The notes under the pieces: model-generated | Told to the model about the DNA's origin: nothing | What the model saw: the letters and a program-made list of their open reading frames with translations, nothing else | Databases searched by the model: none | Shown: in pieces, positions 1-8,185 of the stretch | Position numbering within the stretch: the first letter of the stretch is position 1 | Layout of the letters: every line of letters begins with the position of its first letter | Position numbers and translations under genes: made by a program | Assembly (NCBI GenBank): GCA_049116335.1 | Contig: JAGDYZ010000035.1 | Coordinates: 33,505 to 97,504 of the forward strand | Direction: 5' to 3' | Length of the DNA stretch: 64,000 nt | Origin: CANMIH01 sp049116335 | Lineage (GTDB): Bacteria; Pseudomonadota; Alphaproteobacteria; Rhodobacterales; Rhodobacteraceae

Positions 1-804
1 ATCTTCGCCAAAGCTGTTGATCGCCGCACACGTGGTCGACCCGGCCTGTATATGCAAAGTCGCTTTCCACGCCATGGCTGGGAAAACGGGATGACCGCCG
101 GAAAATATTCGGTGTTCCATGGGTTCTCAGAGCTTTTCCAAGATTTTGAGACCTGGCTGGGCCGTGCTACGGGCGCGCAGGTGCATGGTCACCTTTTTGC
201 ACCCGAGCGAGCCGAGTTCGCCGGTGCGCAATCGGTGATCAACGGGGCATTGTCCGACAACGCCGCGCTACGCGATGCCAACCCCAAGGGCTTCTTGTCC
301 AACCTCATCTGGAACACACGCGGAGAGCGTCAGTGTTTTCAATACGGCCCCCACGACACTCCGGAAATCAACAAAGAAATGGCGCTTGATCCTAATGCTC
401 AGATCAGTGTCATCTCTGGGGCCTGGGCGGTTCCGTTGTTCAAATCCAACACCAATTTTTCTGAAATTCGGGCCAAAGCCGCCCTGCTGCAAAAAGTAGA
501 GAATACCTTTCTCACCGAACTGCGGAGCCCCTATGTGAAGGCACGGGTGCGCATCTGGACCATGTCCGAGTTCATTGAAGCGCCTATGGAGCCCCTTCAG
601 GTGATCATTGATGAGATCGGCCAGAAAAGCCTGCGCCGTCTTGCAGAGGCCCCGAGGTTGGAGGATCTTGTCGGTTTTGGGCAATTCCTGCAGAACCTCA
701 AGAACCAGGGGATGCACCCCTATCTCATGGGCGATTTTCCGGTTGACCCTGGGCCCCGGAACATGTCTCAAACTATCCGTAAACCTTATCTTATCAGAAA
801 ATAG
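1..804 (+). CDS. Unrecognised protein, N-terminus cut by window edge
   Basis: The frame is open from the first base of the window, so the true start lies upstream; the first internal ATG is at 52 but has no special claim to be the start. At least 267 residues are visible. I recognise no domain, signal peptide or membrane segment. The C-terminal half is rich in charged residues and looks like a soluble enzyme or accessory protein. It ends 9 bases before a double-domain sulfotransferase on the same strand, so the two are probably co-transcribed and may share a role in surface-polymer sulfation. That role is inferred from position only. Confidence 0.6.
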   Translation: MFAKAVDRRTRGRPGLYMQSRFPRHGWENGMTAGKYSVFHGFSELFQDFETWLGRATGAQVHGHLFAPERAEFAGAQSVINGALSDNAALRDANPKGFLSNLIWNTRGERQCFQYGPHDTPEINKEMALDPNAQISVISGAWAVPLFKSNTNFSEIRAKAALLQKVENTFLTELRSPYVKARVRIWTMSEFIEAPMEPLQVIIDEIGQKSLRRLAEAPRLEDLVGFGQFLQNLKNQGMHPYLMGDFPVDPGPRNMSQTIRKPYLIRK

Positions 805-813
805 GCCTTTGAA

Positions 814-2244
814 ATGTCTGACCGTTTCGACTGTTTTGTCGTGTTTGCCGAAATGCGCACCGGGTCAAATTTTTTAGAGGCCAATCTCAATGCGTTTGAC
901 GGCCTCACCTGCCACGGCGAAGCTTTCAACCCCCTTTTCATTGGTTATCCCAATTCCGAAGACATTCTGGGCATCACTCAAGCCGAGCGTGACAAAGACC
1001 CTGCGCGCCTTCTAGGTCAAATTCGCAAAGCGACGCCCAATGGAATTGGAGGATTTCGCTACTTCCATGACCACGACCCACGCATTCTAAAGACGATGCT
1101 GACCGATCCGCGCGTGGCAAAAATTGTCCTCACGCGCAATCCGATCGACAGCTACGTCAGCTTGAAAATCGCTCAGGCCACCGGACAATGGAAACTGACC
1201 AACGTCAAACGTCGCAAAGATGGAAAAGCGCAATTTGATGCTGGTGAGTTTGATGAGCACATGAGCGCACTGCAGGAGTTTCAGATCACCATTCTGAACA
1301 CCCTGCAATCCACTTCTCAGACCGCCTTCTATGTTGCCTACGAAGATCTGCAAAATCTTGAGGTCATGAATGGTCTCGGCCGGTGGTTGGGGGCGAAAAA
1401 CGACCTCGAAAGCCTCGATAGCTCGTTGAAACGCCAAAACCCGCAGCCCATTGAGCAAAAGGTCGAGAATTTTGAGGAGATGGCTGTTTCCCTCGCGCGG
1501 CTTGATCAGTTCAACCTGACAAGGACGCCGAATTTTGAACCACGCCGTGGCCCTGTGGTTCCCAACTATATCGCTGGCGCCAAATCGCCGTTGGTTTATA
1601 TGCCGATCAAATCGGGCCCAGAGGCAGCAGTGAAACAGTGGATGGCCGCACTGGATGGGGTTAGCCCCTCCGAGCTGGTGGGCAACTTCAGCCAGGGGTC
1701 TCTGCGCACCTGGAAACGCGAACGCCCCGGCCACCGCAGTTTCACTGTTATTCGCCATCCGCTTGCCCGCGCCCATGAGGCCTTTTGCGCCAAGATTTTG
1801 TACACTGGCGAGGGCACATACCCGGGTATTCGCAAAACCCTAAGACGCGCTTACAATCTGCCCCTCCCCGAGGGCGATCCGGGCGATGATTATGGCGTCA
1901 ACACGCACCGCACGGCTTTTACTGGTTTCCTTTCCTGGGTAAAGGCCAATCTGTCCGGCCAAACCGGTATGCGGGTTGACGGCCACTGGGCGACACAAGC
2001 GCAATTCCTTCAGGGCATGAGCGAATTCACCCTGCCCGACATGGTGATCCGCGAAGAGGAAATGGCGGTCTATCTTCCCGCATTGGCTCTGCAGGTCGGA
2101 CATGAAGCGCCTACTGACCCCTCAGCAGTCCCCAATCGGGCCCCGTTTTCTCTGGCCGAAATCTATGATGACCAAATCGAGTCACTGGCCAGAGCCGCGT
2201 ATCAACGCGATTATGTCATGTTTGGATTCGATGACTGGGGATAG
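814..2244 (+). CDS. Two-domain sulfotransferase
   Basis: A 476-residue protein that appears to be two sulfotransferase-like halves in tandem. The N-terminal half (about 1-200) has a 5'-phosphosulfate-type loop with RTGSNF at residues 15-20 and a 3'-phosphate-binding strand LTRNPIDSYVS starting near 106, as in Stf0-type enzymes that move sulfate from PAPS to a carbohydrate. The C-terminal half (about 250-476) repeats the pattern in degenerate form: a PIKSG loop near 264 and VIRHPLARAHEAF near 312, which resembles sulfotransferase family 2. The second P-loop lacks the usual GS/T pair, so it may bind substrate rather than catalyse. It follows the preceding gene closely. The acceptor is unknown; surface polysaccharide is likely. 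Confidence 0.75.
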   Translation: MSDRFDCFVVFAEMRTGSNFLEANLNAFDGLTCHGEAFNPLFIGYPNSEDILGITQAERDKDPARLLGQIRKATPNGIGGFRYFHDHDPRILKTMLTDPRVAKIVLTRNPIDSYVSLKIAQATGQWKLTNVKRRKDGKAQFDAGEFDEHMSALQEFQITILNTLQSTSQTAFYVAYEDLQNLEVMNGLGRWLGAKNDLESLDSSLKRQNPQPIEQKVENFEEMAVSLARLDQFNLTRTPNFEPRRGPVVPNYIAGAKSPLVYMPIKSGPEAAVKQWMAALDGVSPSELVGNFSQGSLRTWKRERPGHRSFTVIRHPLARAHEAFCAKILYTGEGTYPGIRKTLRRAYNLPLPEGDPGDDYGVNTHRTAFTGFLSWVKANLSGQTGMRVDGHWATQAQFLQGMSEFTLPDMVIREEEMAVYLPALALQVGHEAPTDPSAVPNRAPFSLAEIYDDQIESLARAAYQRDYVMFGFDDWG

Positions 2245-2269
2245 GCCTAAGCAACGCATCGCACCGGAC

Positions 2270-2297
2270 AAAAAAAGAGGCGCTTAAGGCGCCTCTT
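2270..2297 (-). terminator. Rho-independent terminator of ptsN
   Basis: On the minus strand a 9-bp stem (AAGAGGCGC paired with GCGCCTCTT, 5-base loop) is followed by a run of seven T. It lies about 20 bases past the ptsN stop and between two convergent genes. Confidence 0.85.
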
Positions 2298-2318
2298 CGT
2301 GTGTTACCCAAATGGGAT

Positions 2319-2783
2319 TTACGCGGCTTGAACAGCCTCAGATTCAGTCAGGATGGTGTGCAGAGTCGCCGCATCTGGGTTGGCACGCAGCTTGGCACAT
2401 AGGGTCGCCTCACGCAGGTTGCGCGATACAAGCGCCAAAGCCTTAAGGTGCGCAACCCCCGCTTCGCGCGGGGCGAACAAGCCAAACACCAAATCAACGG
2501 GCTGGCGGTCTACCGCATCAAAATCGATGGGTTTTTCCAGAAGAATAAACACGCCCGCAACCTCGTCCAGACCATCAAGCCGCGCGTGAGGCAAAGCTAC
2601 ACCATGCCCCACACCAGTTGGTCCAAGCGATTCCCGTTCCATCAAAGCCTCAACGACCAAGGCCGGATCGAGGTTATAAGCCCCGGCCGCCACATCAGCC
2701 ATCTCGTGCAGCAACCGCTTTTTGCTCGAGGCTGCTGCAATAACTTTGATGGCCCCAGGATTGAGGAGATCAAGGAATTTCAT
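2319..2783 (-). CDS. ptsN: Nitrogen-regulatory PTS IIA protein (EIIA-Ntr)
   Basis: A 154-residue PTS EIIA type-2 domain protein. It takes phosphate from the PTS-Ntr chain (PtsP, NPr) on histidine and regulates potassium, nitrogen and envelope-stress functions in the cytoplasm. The phosphorylation site is His66 in the motif VALPHARL, equivalent to the GIAIPHGK site of E. coli PtsN. Full length for the family. It is the last gene of the lptC-lptA-lptB-hpf-ptsN row, 41 bases after hpf, and ends in a clear terminator. No PTS permease gene is nearby, as expected for the regulatory PTS. The Shine-Dalgarno is weak, so it may rely on coupling to hpf. Confidence 0.92.
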   Translation of the reverse strand: MKFLDLLNPGAIKVIAAASSKKRLLHEMADVAAGAYNLDPALVVEALMERESLGPTGVGHGVALPHARLDGLDEVAGVFILLEKPIDFDAVDRQPVDLVFGLFAPREAGVAHLKALALVSRNLREATLCAKLRANPDAATLHTILTESEAVQAA

Positions 2784-2824
2784 GCTCTACCCATTACAGG
2801 CGTGTTTCGTTCAAACCCAGCAGG

Positions 2825-3388
2825 TTATGGATCAATCCAACCGATATTTCCATCTTCCCGCCGATACACGACGTTCACGCCTTCCTTTTTCTCATTACGG
2901 AACACAAGAACAGGAGCCCCTGCAAGTTCCATCTGCATTACAGCTTCGCCCACGGTCAAAGATGGAATCTTGGCTTCCATCTCGGCCACAATAATCGGCT
3001 GCAACGTTTCTGGCTCGGCCTCTTGAGACTCTGCCTCGCTAGCGAGGATATACGAGGACGCTTGGGAAATTTCAACGGGTTCTGTTCGATCCTTATGGTG
3101 ATCCTTCAACCTACGCTTGTATCTGCGAAGCTGTTTGTCCAGCTTTTCAGCACAGAGATCGAAAGCTGCATAGATTTCAGTCGCATGTGCTTTGGCCGCC
3201 GCCGTTAGCCCTGTCGACAAATGGACGGTGGTTTCACAAACAAATTCATGCGCGCTTTTTGAAAAGGTAATCGTCGCATCGGTCGGTCGCTGAGAATACT
3301 TCTGTAACACCCCACCTAGCTCGTCTTTCACATGGGTCTGCAGAGCTTGACCAACATCAATATGCATTCCCGTGATCTGATAGCGCAT
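2825..3388 (-). CDS. hpf: Ribosome hibernation-promoting factor, long form
   Basis: 187 residues from the ATG at 3388, which has AGGAT just upstream and begins MRYQITGMHIDVG, the usual N-terminus of the family; the longer open frame upstream is rejected. The N-terminal S30AE/YfiA domain (about 1-110) binds the 30S decoding site. The C-terminal domain (about 130-187, with VGEAVMQMEL and NVVYRREDGNIGWIDP) is the dimerisation domain of the long-form HPF that makes 100S ribosomes in stationary phase. The gene sits between lptB and ptsN, where many proteobacteria also carry rpoN; there is no rpoN here. A 250-base gap from lptB suggests its own promoter. Confidence 0.92.
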   Translation of the reverse strand: MRYQITGMHIDVGQALQTHVKDELGGVLQKYSQRPTDATITFSKSAHEFVCETTVHLSTGLTAAAKAHATEIYAAFDLCAEKLDKQLRRYKRRLKDHHKDRTEPVEISQASSYILASEAESQEAEPETLQPIIVAEMEAKIPSLTVGEAVMQMELAGAPVLVFRNEKKEGVNVVYRREDGNIGWIDP

Positions 3389-3555
3389 GTGTTCATCCTT
3401 TTGTTTTTGGCAACATCGACATCCCACGGCCCAAAGGCCGCGCTGAGGTCAGTCGCGATTTAGGAAAGGTCCCAGGTTTCAGCTTGATCGAAGCACCCCC
3501 CGTCACCGAGGCGTTTGTCCGTCGTTCGTGCTGCGAACCAAAGTACCATGAGTCA

Positions 3556-3584
3556 ATTGAGCCTCGTTCCGCGACGAGTGTCAA
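3556..3584 (-). promoter_or_regulatory. Possible promoter for hpf-ptsN
   Basis: Within the 250-base lptB-hpf gap, the minus strand shows TTGACA, a 17-base spacer and CTCAAT. The -35 matches the housekeeping consensus, the -10 is poor. It lies about 170 bases before the hpf start codon. Offered as a candidate only. Confidence 0.25.
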
Positions 3585-3638
3585 TCGAAACTGGCATGAA
3601 AATTTCAGAGCTATCGAAAAAAATGACGCGAATGCGCA

Positions 3639-4391
3639 TCAACCAAAGCGGAAGTTATCACCCAAGTATACTCGCCGCACATTCTCGTTTTGCACAACCT
3701 CTTCGGGCGTTCCGGACATCAACACCTGTCCGTCGTGCAGAATATACGCTCGGTCAACAATTTCGAGCGTCTCACGCACATTGTGGTCGGTGATCAACAC
3801 ACCAATGCCTCGGGTTTTGAGATCCGACACGAGGTGGCGGATATCTCCAACGCTGATGGGATCCACCCCGGCAAAGGGTTCATCTAATAAAAGGTACTTG
3901 GGGTCCGCCGCCAAAAGGCGCGCAATTTCAACGCGTCGCCGCTCGCCACCGGACAACGCCAGGGCCGGTGCACGACGCAGATGCTCAATGGAAAACTCGC
4001 CCAAAAGCTCTTCAAGGCGTTCCCGCCGACGATGTCGATCCGGCACCGCAATATCAAGAACCGCTCCGATATTGTCCTCAACAGACAACCCGCGAAATAC
4101 CGACATCTCCTGCGGCAAATACCCGATTCCCAACCGCGCGCGTCGGTACATGGGAAGATAGGTCACATCCTGACCGTCAATCGCGACCTGCCCCCCTTCA
4201 GGGTTCACAAGCCCGGCGATGGCGTAAAAGGTTGTCGTTTTACCCGACCCATTCGGTCCCAGGAGCGCAACCACTTCGCCACGGTTCAATCGCATCGACA
4301 CATCGCGTATAACCACACGCTTGCGATAGCTTTTGCGCAGATGATCAACGACAAGCCCGGCTTGCCCCTCAGTTACGGTCAAGTCAGCCAA
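3639..4391 (-). CDS. lptB: LPS export ABC transporter ATPase LptB
   Basis: The ATPase of the LptBFG transporter that pulls lipopolysaccharide from the inner membrane and pushes it along the LptC-LptA bridge. In 250 residues it shows the Walker A motif GPNGSGKTT (45-53), Q-loop, signature LSGGERRR, Walker B LLLDEPFAGVDP and an H-loop in ITDHNVRE. The start is TTG at 4391, 2 bases past the lptA stop; no in-frame ATG comes before the Walker A motif, so a TTG start and translational coupling are likely. The membrane partners LptF and LptG are not in this window, which is normal for the group. Confidence 0.93.
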   Translation of the reverse strand: MADLTVTEGQAGLVVDHLRKSYRKRVVIRDVSMRLNRGEVVALLGPNGSGKTTTFYAIAGLVNPEGGQVAIDGQDVTYLPMYRRARLGIGYLPQEMSVFRGLSVEDNIGAVLDIAVPDRHRRRERLEELLGEFSIEHLRRAPALALSGGERRRVEIARLLAADPKYLLLDEPFAGVDPISVGDIRHLVSDLKTRGIGVLITDHNVRETLEIVDRAYILHDGQVLMSGTPEEVVQNENVRRVYLGDNFRFG

Positions 4392-4393
4392 AG

Positions 4394-4876
4394 TTACGGT
4401 TTCTCTTTATTCAAAACAGTGCGCACCCGGCCATTGAGCTGTGCGGTGCCATCACTCAAGTTTACGGTCATCCTCTGAGCCGCAAGAGCACTATTGCCCT
4501 GTGTCATAAGAACGTTACCGCTCATAACCACATTACCATCGGCCACATTGTAATCCGCACGCTCTGCCTCAGCCGCCTCTTCGCCACTCACCAGAGTAAC
4601 ACCGCCAGAGGCTTCGAACCGGTCAATCTGCCCGCCACCGGAGCTATACACCACCAAAACGCGCGGCGCAGAAAGCCGCATAGTGTCTTGCACAACAAGA
4701 ACATTGCCCGAGTACAACGCTGTCCCGTCAGATTGGTTGATCGAAAGACTATCTGCAGTCACTTCAACCGGCGCCGACGTGTCCTGACTGCTGCCGCCAA
4801 AAGACACCTGAGCGCCCTGTGCCAGTGCAGTCACAGGCGCCATAAGACAAACAATCACCAATAGACGACGAAACAT
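4394..4876 (-). CDS. lptA: Periplasmic LPS bridge protein LptA
   Basis: A 160-residue protein with an N-terminal signal peptide (MFRRLLVIVCLMAPVTALAQ, cut near 20) and an OstA-like beta-jellyroll domain made of short repeated strands (for example ALYSGNVLVVQ, NVVMSGNVLMTQG). LptA polymerises in the periplasm and carries LPS from LptC to the outer-membrane LptDE. It lies between lptC (13 bases upstream) and lptB (2 bases downstream), the order expected in alphaproteobacteria. Confidence 0.9.
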   Translation of the reverse strand: MFRRLLVIVCLMAPVTALAQGAQVSFGGSSQDTSAPVEVTADSLSINQSDGTALYSGNVLVVQDTMRLSAPRVLVVYSSGGGQIDRFEASGGVTLVSGEEAAEAERADYNVADGNVVMSGNVLMTQGNSALAAQRMTVNLSDGTAQLNGRVRTVLNKEKP

Positions 4877-4889
4877 GTGGTCAACTTCC

Positions 4890-5489
4890 TTATTTCAGGG
4901 GCTGATATACCAGCTTTACCCCGTCCGTGAACAGTATTTGGGACGTCTCACCATTTTCTGAAGGCCCAATGCGCATTTTTCCGGCCTCGAGTGTCCCAGC
5001 TGGGCCTGTGGCCTGTACCGCGCCATGTGATTCAGCCTCGATTTTAGAAAGTGACGACGTCATTGCATTTGTAGTCATCACGTAGCCTACCGAACTCTCG
5101 ATCCGCACCCCACCTGTCATCGTCAGCAGGTCGGAGCCATCTTCAACCGTAGCATTCAATGCATCTAGGAACATTCGCGACCCATCAACGAAATGAATAC
5201 GCGCATCCAACTGATCTGCGATAATACTGCCATCGCTTTGGGGCCGTGCGGATTGCGCCATAAGAGTGACCCGGTCGCCAGCTTCGGTCAGGCTGGCGTA
5301 ATAAGGCGCACCCACACCTTGCGCGACTGTGCCGTCTTGGTTCCGCGCAACTTCGACCTGAACCGGTGTCTCCAAACTGCTTCCCCCCGACAAGAGAAAC
5401 ATAGTGGACATCAAACCCAGCGCAGCCAGAGGTAAAATGACCTTTAGCCAAGCCACCATTTGAGAATATGCACCAACGGGTCGCGCCAT
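4890..5489 (-). CDS. lptC: LPS export system protein LptC
   Basis: About 199 residues from ATG 5489; in-frame GTG codons at 5501 and 5498 are alternatives because the frame runs up against the rnd stop. One N-terminal membrane anchor (about residues 12-35, VILPLAALGLMSTMFLLSGG) is followed by a periplasmic LptC/YrbK beta-jellyroll domain. LptC receives LPS from LptBFG and passes it to LptA. Sequence conservation of this family is low; the call rests on the single anchor, the beta-rich body and the rnd-lptC-lptA-lptB order. Confidence 0.88.
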   Translation of the reverse strand: MARPVGAYSQMVAWLKVILPLAALGLMSTMFLLSGGSSLETPVQVEVARNQDGTVAQGVGAPYYASLTEAGDRVTLMAQSARPQSDGSIIADQLDARIHFVDGSRMFLDALNATVEDGSDLLTMTGGVRIESSVGYVMTTNAMTSSLSKIEAESHGAVQATGPAGTLEAGKMRIGPSENGETSQILFTDGVKLVYQPLK

Positions 5490-5501
5490 AGTTTTCACCA
5501 C

Positions 5502-6116
5502 TTACATGTGTGCAAAAATATCTGTGTCCGCCCAACCTTCAAGATCCAGCACCGCTCGGGTCGGGAGAAAGTCAAAACAGGCCTGCGCCAACGCGACGCG
5601 TCCTTCGCGGGCCAAACGGACATCAAGTACTTCGCGCAAACGGTGCAAATGCAACACATCGGAGGCTGCATAATCTTTCTGCGCCTCAGTCAATGTCTCA
5701 GCACCCCAATCACTAGATTGCTGCTGCTTGGAAATATCAACCCCCAGAAGATCTTGCGTCAAATTGCGAAGCCCATGGCGATCCGTATACGTGCGCACCA
5801 TGCGGCTCGCGATTTTCGTGCAATAGACAGGTGCGGTCAGCGCACCAAAGGCATGATACATCGCGGCGATATCAAACCGCCCATAGTGGAATATCTTCAG
5901 AACATTGGGATCTGTCAGGAGACGCTCAAGATTGGGGGCCGAACTCTGCCCTTTCTTGATCTGAACCAGATGGGCGTCCCCGTTACCGGCTGAAAGCTGG
6001 ACCAAACACAAACGGTCGCGATGTGGTACAAGCCCCATGGTTTCGCAATCAATCGCCACAACCCCACCGAGATCAAGGTCATCGGGCAGGTCCCCATCAT
6101 GTAGGAAATTGGTCAC
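5502..6116 (-). CDS. rnd: Ribonuclease D, short alphaproteobacterial form
   Basis: A 204-residue DEDDy 3'-5' exoribonuclease. Exo I is VAIDCETMGL (about 19-28), Exo II is FHYGRFDIAAM, and Exo III is DYAASDVLHLH, with the tyrosine of the DEDDy class. The HRDC domains of E. coli RNase D are absent, which is usual in alphaproteobacteria. It trims tRNA precursors. The start is GTG at 6116, supported by GAGGGG six bases upstream. It leads the lpt operon, with lptC starting 12 bases or less after its stop. Confidence 0.9.
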   Translation of the reverse strand: MTNFLHDGDLPDDLDLGGVVAIDCETMGLVPHRDRLCLVQLSAGNGDAHLVQIKKGQSSAPNLERLLTDPNVLKIFHYGRFDIAAMYHAFGALTAPVYCTKIASRMVRTYTDRHGLRNLTQDLLGVDISKQQQSSDWGAETLTEAQKDYAASDVLHLHRLREVLDVRLAREGRVALAQACFDFLPTRAVLDLEGWADTDIFAHM

Positions 6117-6995
6117 GGGAAGCCCCTCGATCTGTCGTGCATGTGATACCGTCGCTCATATCTCGCACACCAGCAGCATACAACAGAAGGCGACCCACTT
6201 GCGTCAGTCTCAGCAGACCTCTGCCACAAGTCGAGGATCGATTCGCGATTTTTAGCTAAAAATTGGTTAACTTTGTGTCGAACCCAAAACAGACATCACG
6301 GAATGTTACAGGTTCGAACAATGTGACTTCTGCGGATTTCACCCAGAAAGTGTTCCCTCACTCACGACGACAGACGCAAAATCTCCCGTTATAATCCGTG
6401 AATATCTGAAGTTGTCATCGTCCTGGATGCCTCAGGTTCAATGGTAAACTGTTTCGATCATTCCAGCGCCGCACCACCGAATTGCCGGACAATTTTTACC
6501 TCTCGACCTCAGTATCCACACACCGGAAACAGTCAAGCGGATATCAGCCCGCGTTTGTTTCACGACGACGGGCAATCAGATTGCGGCAATTTTGCGACCG
6601 ATCGTGAAAGCGGGGAAAACAAAGCGCGTCTGCTCACTTTGCACGAAGCCCCCCACCGAAGATGCACCAAACCCCAATGTTTTATGACTATTCCCCCTAT
6701 GGTTGCATGCATTTCGCAGAGATGACGGGTGCATGGTGCACGGGCATAACCAAGTTGTAGCGTGTTTTAGACAAAGTTTTGCTTGATACGCTTCAAATCT
6801 GCACTTGGGGGTTTGGTGCATTCACTTGGGAATAATTGGTTCGTCTGCTGCTCTATAACCTGACTTAAAAATCGCTGTTCGACATCCTTCTTTTGGATTC
6901 ACTCAGGCCGTCTAAATGCGCGCCTGATTACGGTTGAGTTGTGTTTGATCACGCTGTCGTACCGACCCGTCACAATTGGCTCGAGGGAGGTCGAT
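6117..6995. other. 880-base gene-free region with repeats
   Basis: No convincing gene: the only open frame of note (6441-6725 plus) lacks a ribosome site and protein-like composition. It must hold the divergent promoters of rnd and the sugar-transferase gene. Visible elements are a perfect 14-bp palindrome TTTTTAGCTAAAAA (6249-6262), a GTGCA-TGG-TGCAC palindrome (6729-6741) and a pair of inverted 15-16-base repeats (6663-6677 and 6805-6820). Its length suggests regulatory input or an unrecognised small RNA. Confidence 0.5.
6663..6820. repeat. Inverted repeat pair upstream of sugar transferase
   Basis: TGCACCAAACCCCAA at 6663-6677 reappears inverted as TTGGGGGTTTGGTGCA at 6805-6820, with one inserted base, around a 127-base spacer that contains the palindrome GTGCATGGTGCAC. 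The arms could be two binding sites for one regulator or the base of a long RNA stem. The pair lies about 175-335 bases before the ExoY-type gene. Confidence 0.6.
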
Positions 6996-7685
6996 ATGCC
7001 AATGCACATACGCCAGCCGTTGCCAGCTGCGGCTCTTGATCGTCTGGTTGATCAAGCCGTCCATCAGAGCGCCGCACCCAGCACCTATCGGACCCATTTC
7101 AAACGTTGCCTTGATTTGGCTCTGGTCATCATTGCCGCCGTGCCGGTTCTAATCCTTGTCGCTGTGATTGCACTGCTGATTGCGTTTGACGGAAAGTCGC
7201 CGTTCTACGTGCAAAAACGCGTTGGACGGAATGGACGTACGTTTAACATGTGGAAGCTTCGGAGCATGGTCCCTGATGCGGATCACCTGCTCACCACCTA
7301 TCTAGCTTCATCGCCAGCGGCCCGCATAGAATGGGACACCTACCAAAAGCTATCGCATGATCCGCGGATCACCCGTATCGGAGCCTTGATCCGCAAGACA
7401 TCCATTGATGAACTTCCTCAACTCTGGAACGTGTTGATCGGTGATATGTCTCTTGTTGGGCCACGCCCTATGTTGCCGGAACAGCAAAAACTCTATCCTG
7501 GCACTGCCTATTATGCCATGCGCCCGGGCATCACCGGTTTTTGGCAAACCTCTGTGCGCAATGAATCGAGCTTTTCCGAGCGCGCGGCTTTTGACGCGGC
7601 TTACCTAACTGAATTGTCCTTTAAAACAGATGTCAAAACCCTGTTCAAAACCGTGCATGTGGTGCTGCGCGGGACAGGGTGCTAA
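6996..7685 (+). CDS. Undecaprenyl-phosphate sugar phosphotransferase, ExoY type
   Basis: A 229-residue bacterial sugar transferase (PF02397) that starts polysaccharide synthesis by putting sugar-1-phosphate on undecaprenyl phosphate at the inner membrane. The start at 6996 has GAGGGAGG five bases upstream and is preferred to an ATG at 6939. One membrane helix (about 38-60) is followed by the family core: KRVGRNGRTFNMWKLRSM, the DE pair in KTSIDELPQLWNVLIGDMSLVGPRP, and PGITGFWQTSVRN. It is the short, ExoY-like form without the N-terminal multi-helix domain of WcaJ. It stands alone with a strong terminator; the rest of its pathway is elsewhere. Confidence 0.88.
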   Translation: MPMHIRQPLPAAALDRLVDQAVHQSAAPSTYRTHFKRCLDLALVIIAAVPVLILVAVIALLIAFDGKSPFYVQKRVGRNGRTFNMWKLRSMVPDADHLLTTYLASSPAARIEWDTYQKLSHDPRITRIGALIRKTSIDELPQLWNVLIGDMSLVGPRPMLPEQQKLYPGTAYYAMRPGITGFWQTSVRNESSFSERAAFDAAYLTELSFKTDVKTLFKTVHVVLRGTGC

Positions 7686-7717
7686 CGACCAACGGACACC
7701 GTTCCCTCAGTGTTCGT

Positions 7718-7744
7718 AGACCCCGCTTTATGCGGGGTCTTTTG
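7718..7744 (+). terminator. Rho-independent terminator
   Basis: A perfect 9-bp stem (AGACCCCGC with GCGGGGTCT, 5-base loop) followed by TTTTG, about 30 bases past the sugar-transferase stop. Confidence 0.9.
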
Positions 7745-7789
7745 TTTCTGCGGGTTTAGGGTGACTCTCCCCACACAAGAGGAGGCCAC

Positions 7790-8185
7790 ATGCCCAAGCT
7801 CACAACACTTGATCACCTTGTCTTAACCGTCACCGATATCACGCAGACATGCGCATTTTATCAAAGCATTCTCGGGATGTCCGCAGAACAGTTTACTCCA
7901 GCACAGGGAGTAAAGCGTTGGGCGCTGAAATTTGGCTCACAGAAGATAAACCTGCATCAAGTGGGGCAAGAGTTTGAACCAAAGGCAAATCGACCAACAG
8001 CAGGCAGCGCTGATCTGTGTTTTCTATCAGATACACCGCTGGACGTATGGCAGGCCCATTTCATCCAAAAGAATATCGTGATCGAAGAAGGCCCCGTACA
8101 CCGCACCGGCGCAACAGGGCCCATTGTCTCGCTCTACATTCGTGACCCCGATCAAAATCTGATCGAGATTTCTGTTGGGGCTTAG
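7790..8185 (+). CDS. VOC-family (glyoxalase-like) protein
   Basis: A 131-residue vicinal-oxygen-chelate protein with the two paired beta-alpha-beta-beta-beta units of the family. The likely metal ligands are His9 in LDHLVLTV, the histidine in KINLHQVG and the terminal glutamate in DPDQNLIEIS. GAGGAGG lies four bases before the ATG. Members include lyases, dioxygenases and fosfomycin-resistance enzymes, and the sequence does not show which. It overlaps the convergent FMN-reductase gene by four bases. Confidence 0.85.
   Translation: MPKLTTLDHLVLTVTDITQTCAFYQSILGMSAEQFTPAQGVKRWALKFGSQKINLHQVGQEFEPKANRPTAGSADLCFLSDTPLDVWQAHFIQKNIVIEEGPVHRTGATGPIVSLYIRDPDQNLIEISVGA

Noticed and set aside
2448..3026. 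192-codon plus-strand frame across ptsN and hpf
   Set aside because: Covers two well-supported minus-strand genes and has low-quality protein composition.
6249..6262. Perfect 14-bp palindrome TTTTTAGCTAAAAA as a regulator site
   Set aside because: It is only A/T runs around AGCT, common by chance; no second copy or target supports it.
6311..6318. GGTTCGAA, the T-loop sequence of tRNA
   Set aside because: The flanks do not pair as a T-stem, and no acceptor or anticodon arm can be built around it.
6441..6725. 94-codon open frame in the gene-free region
   Set aside because: No ribosome site, atypical composition and no recognisable motif; it overlaps the inverted-repeat arm.
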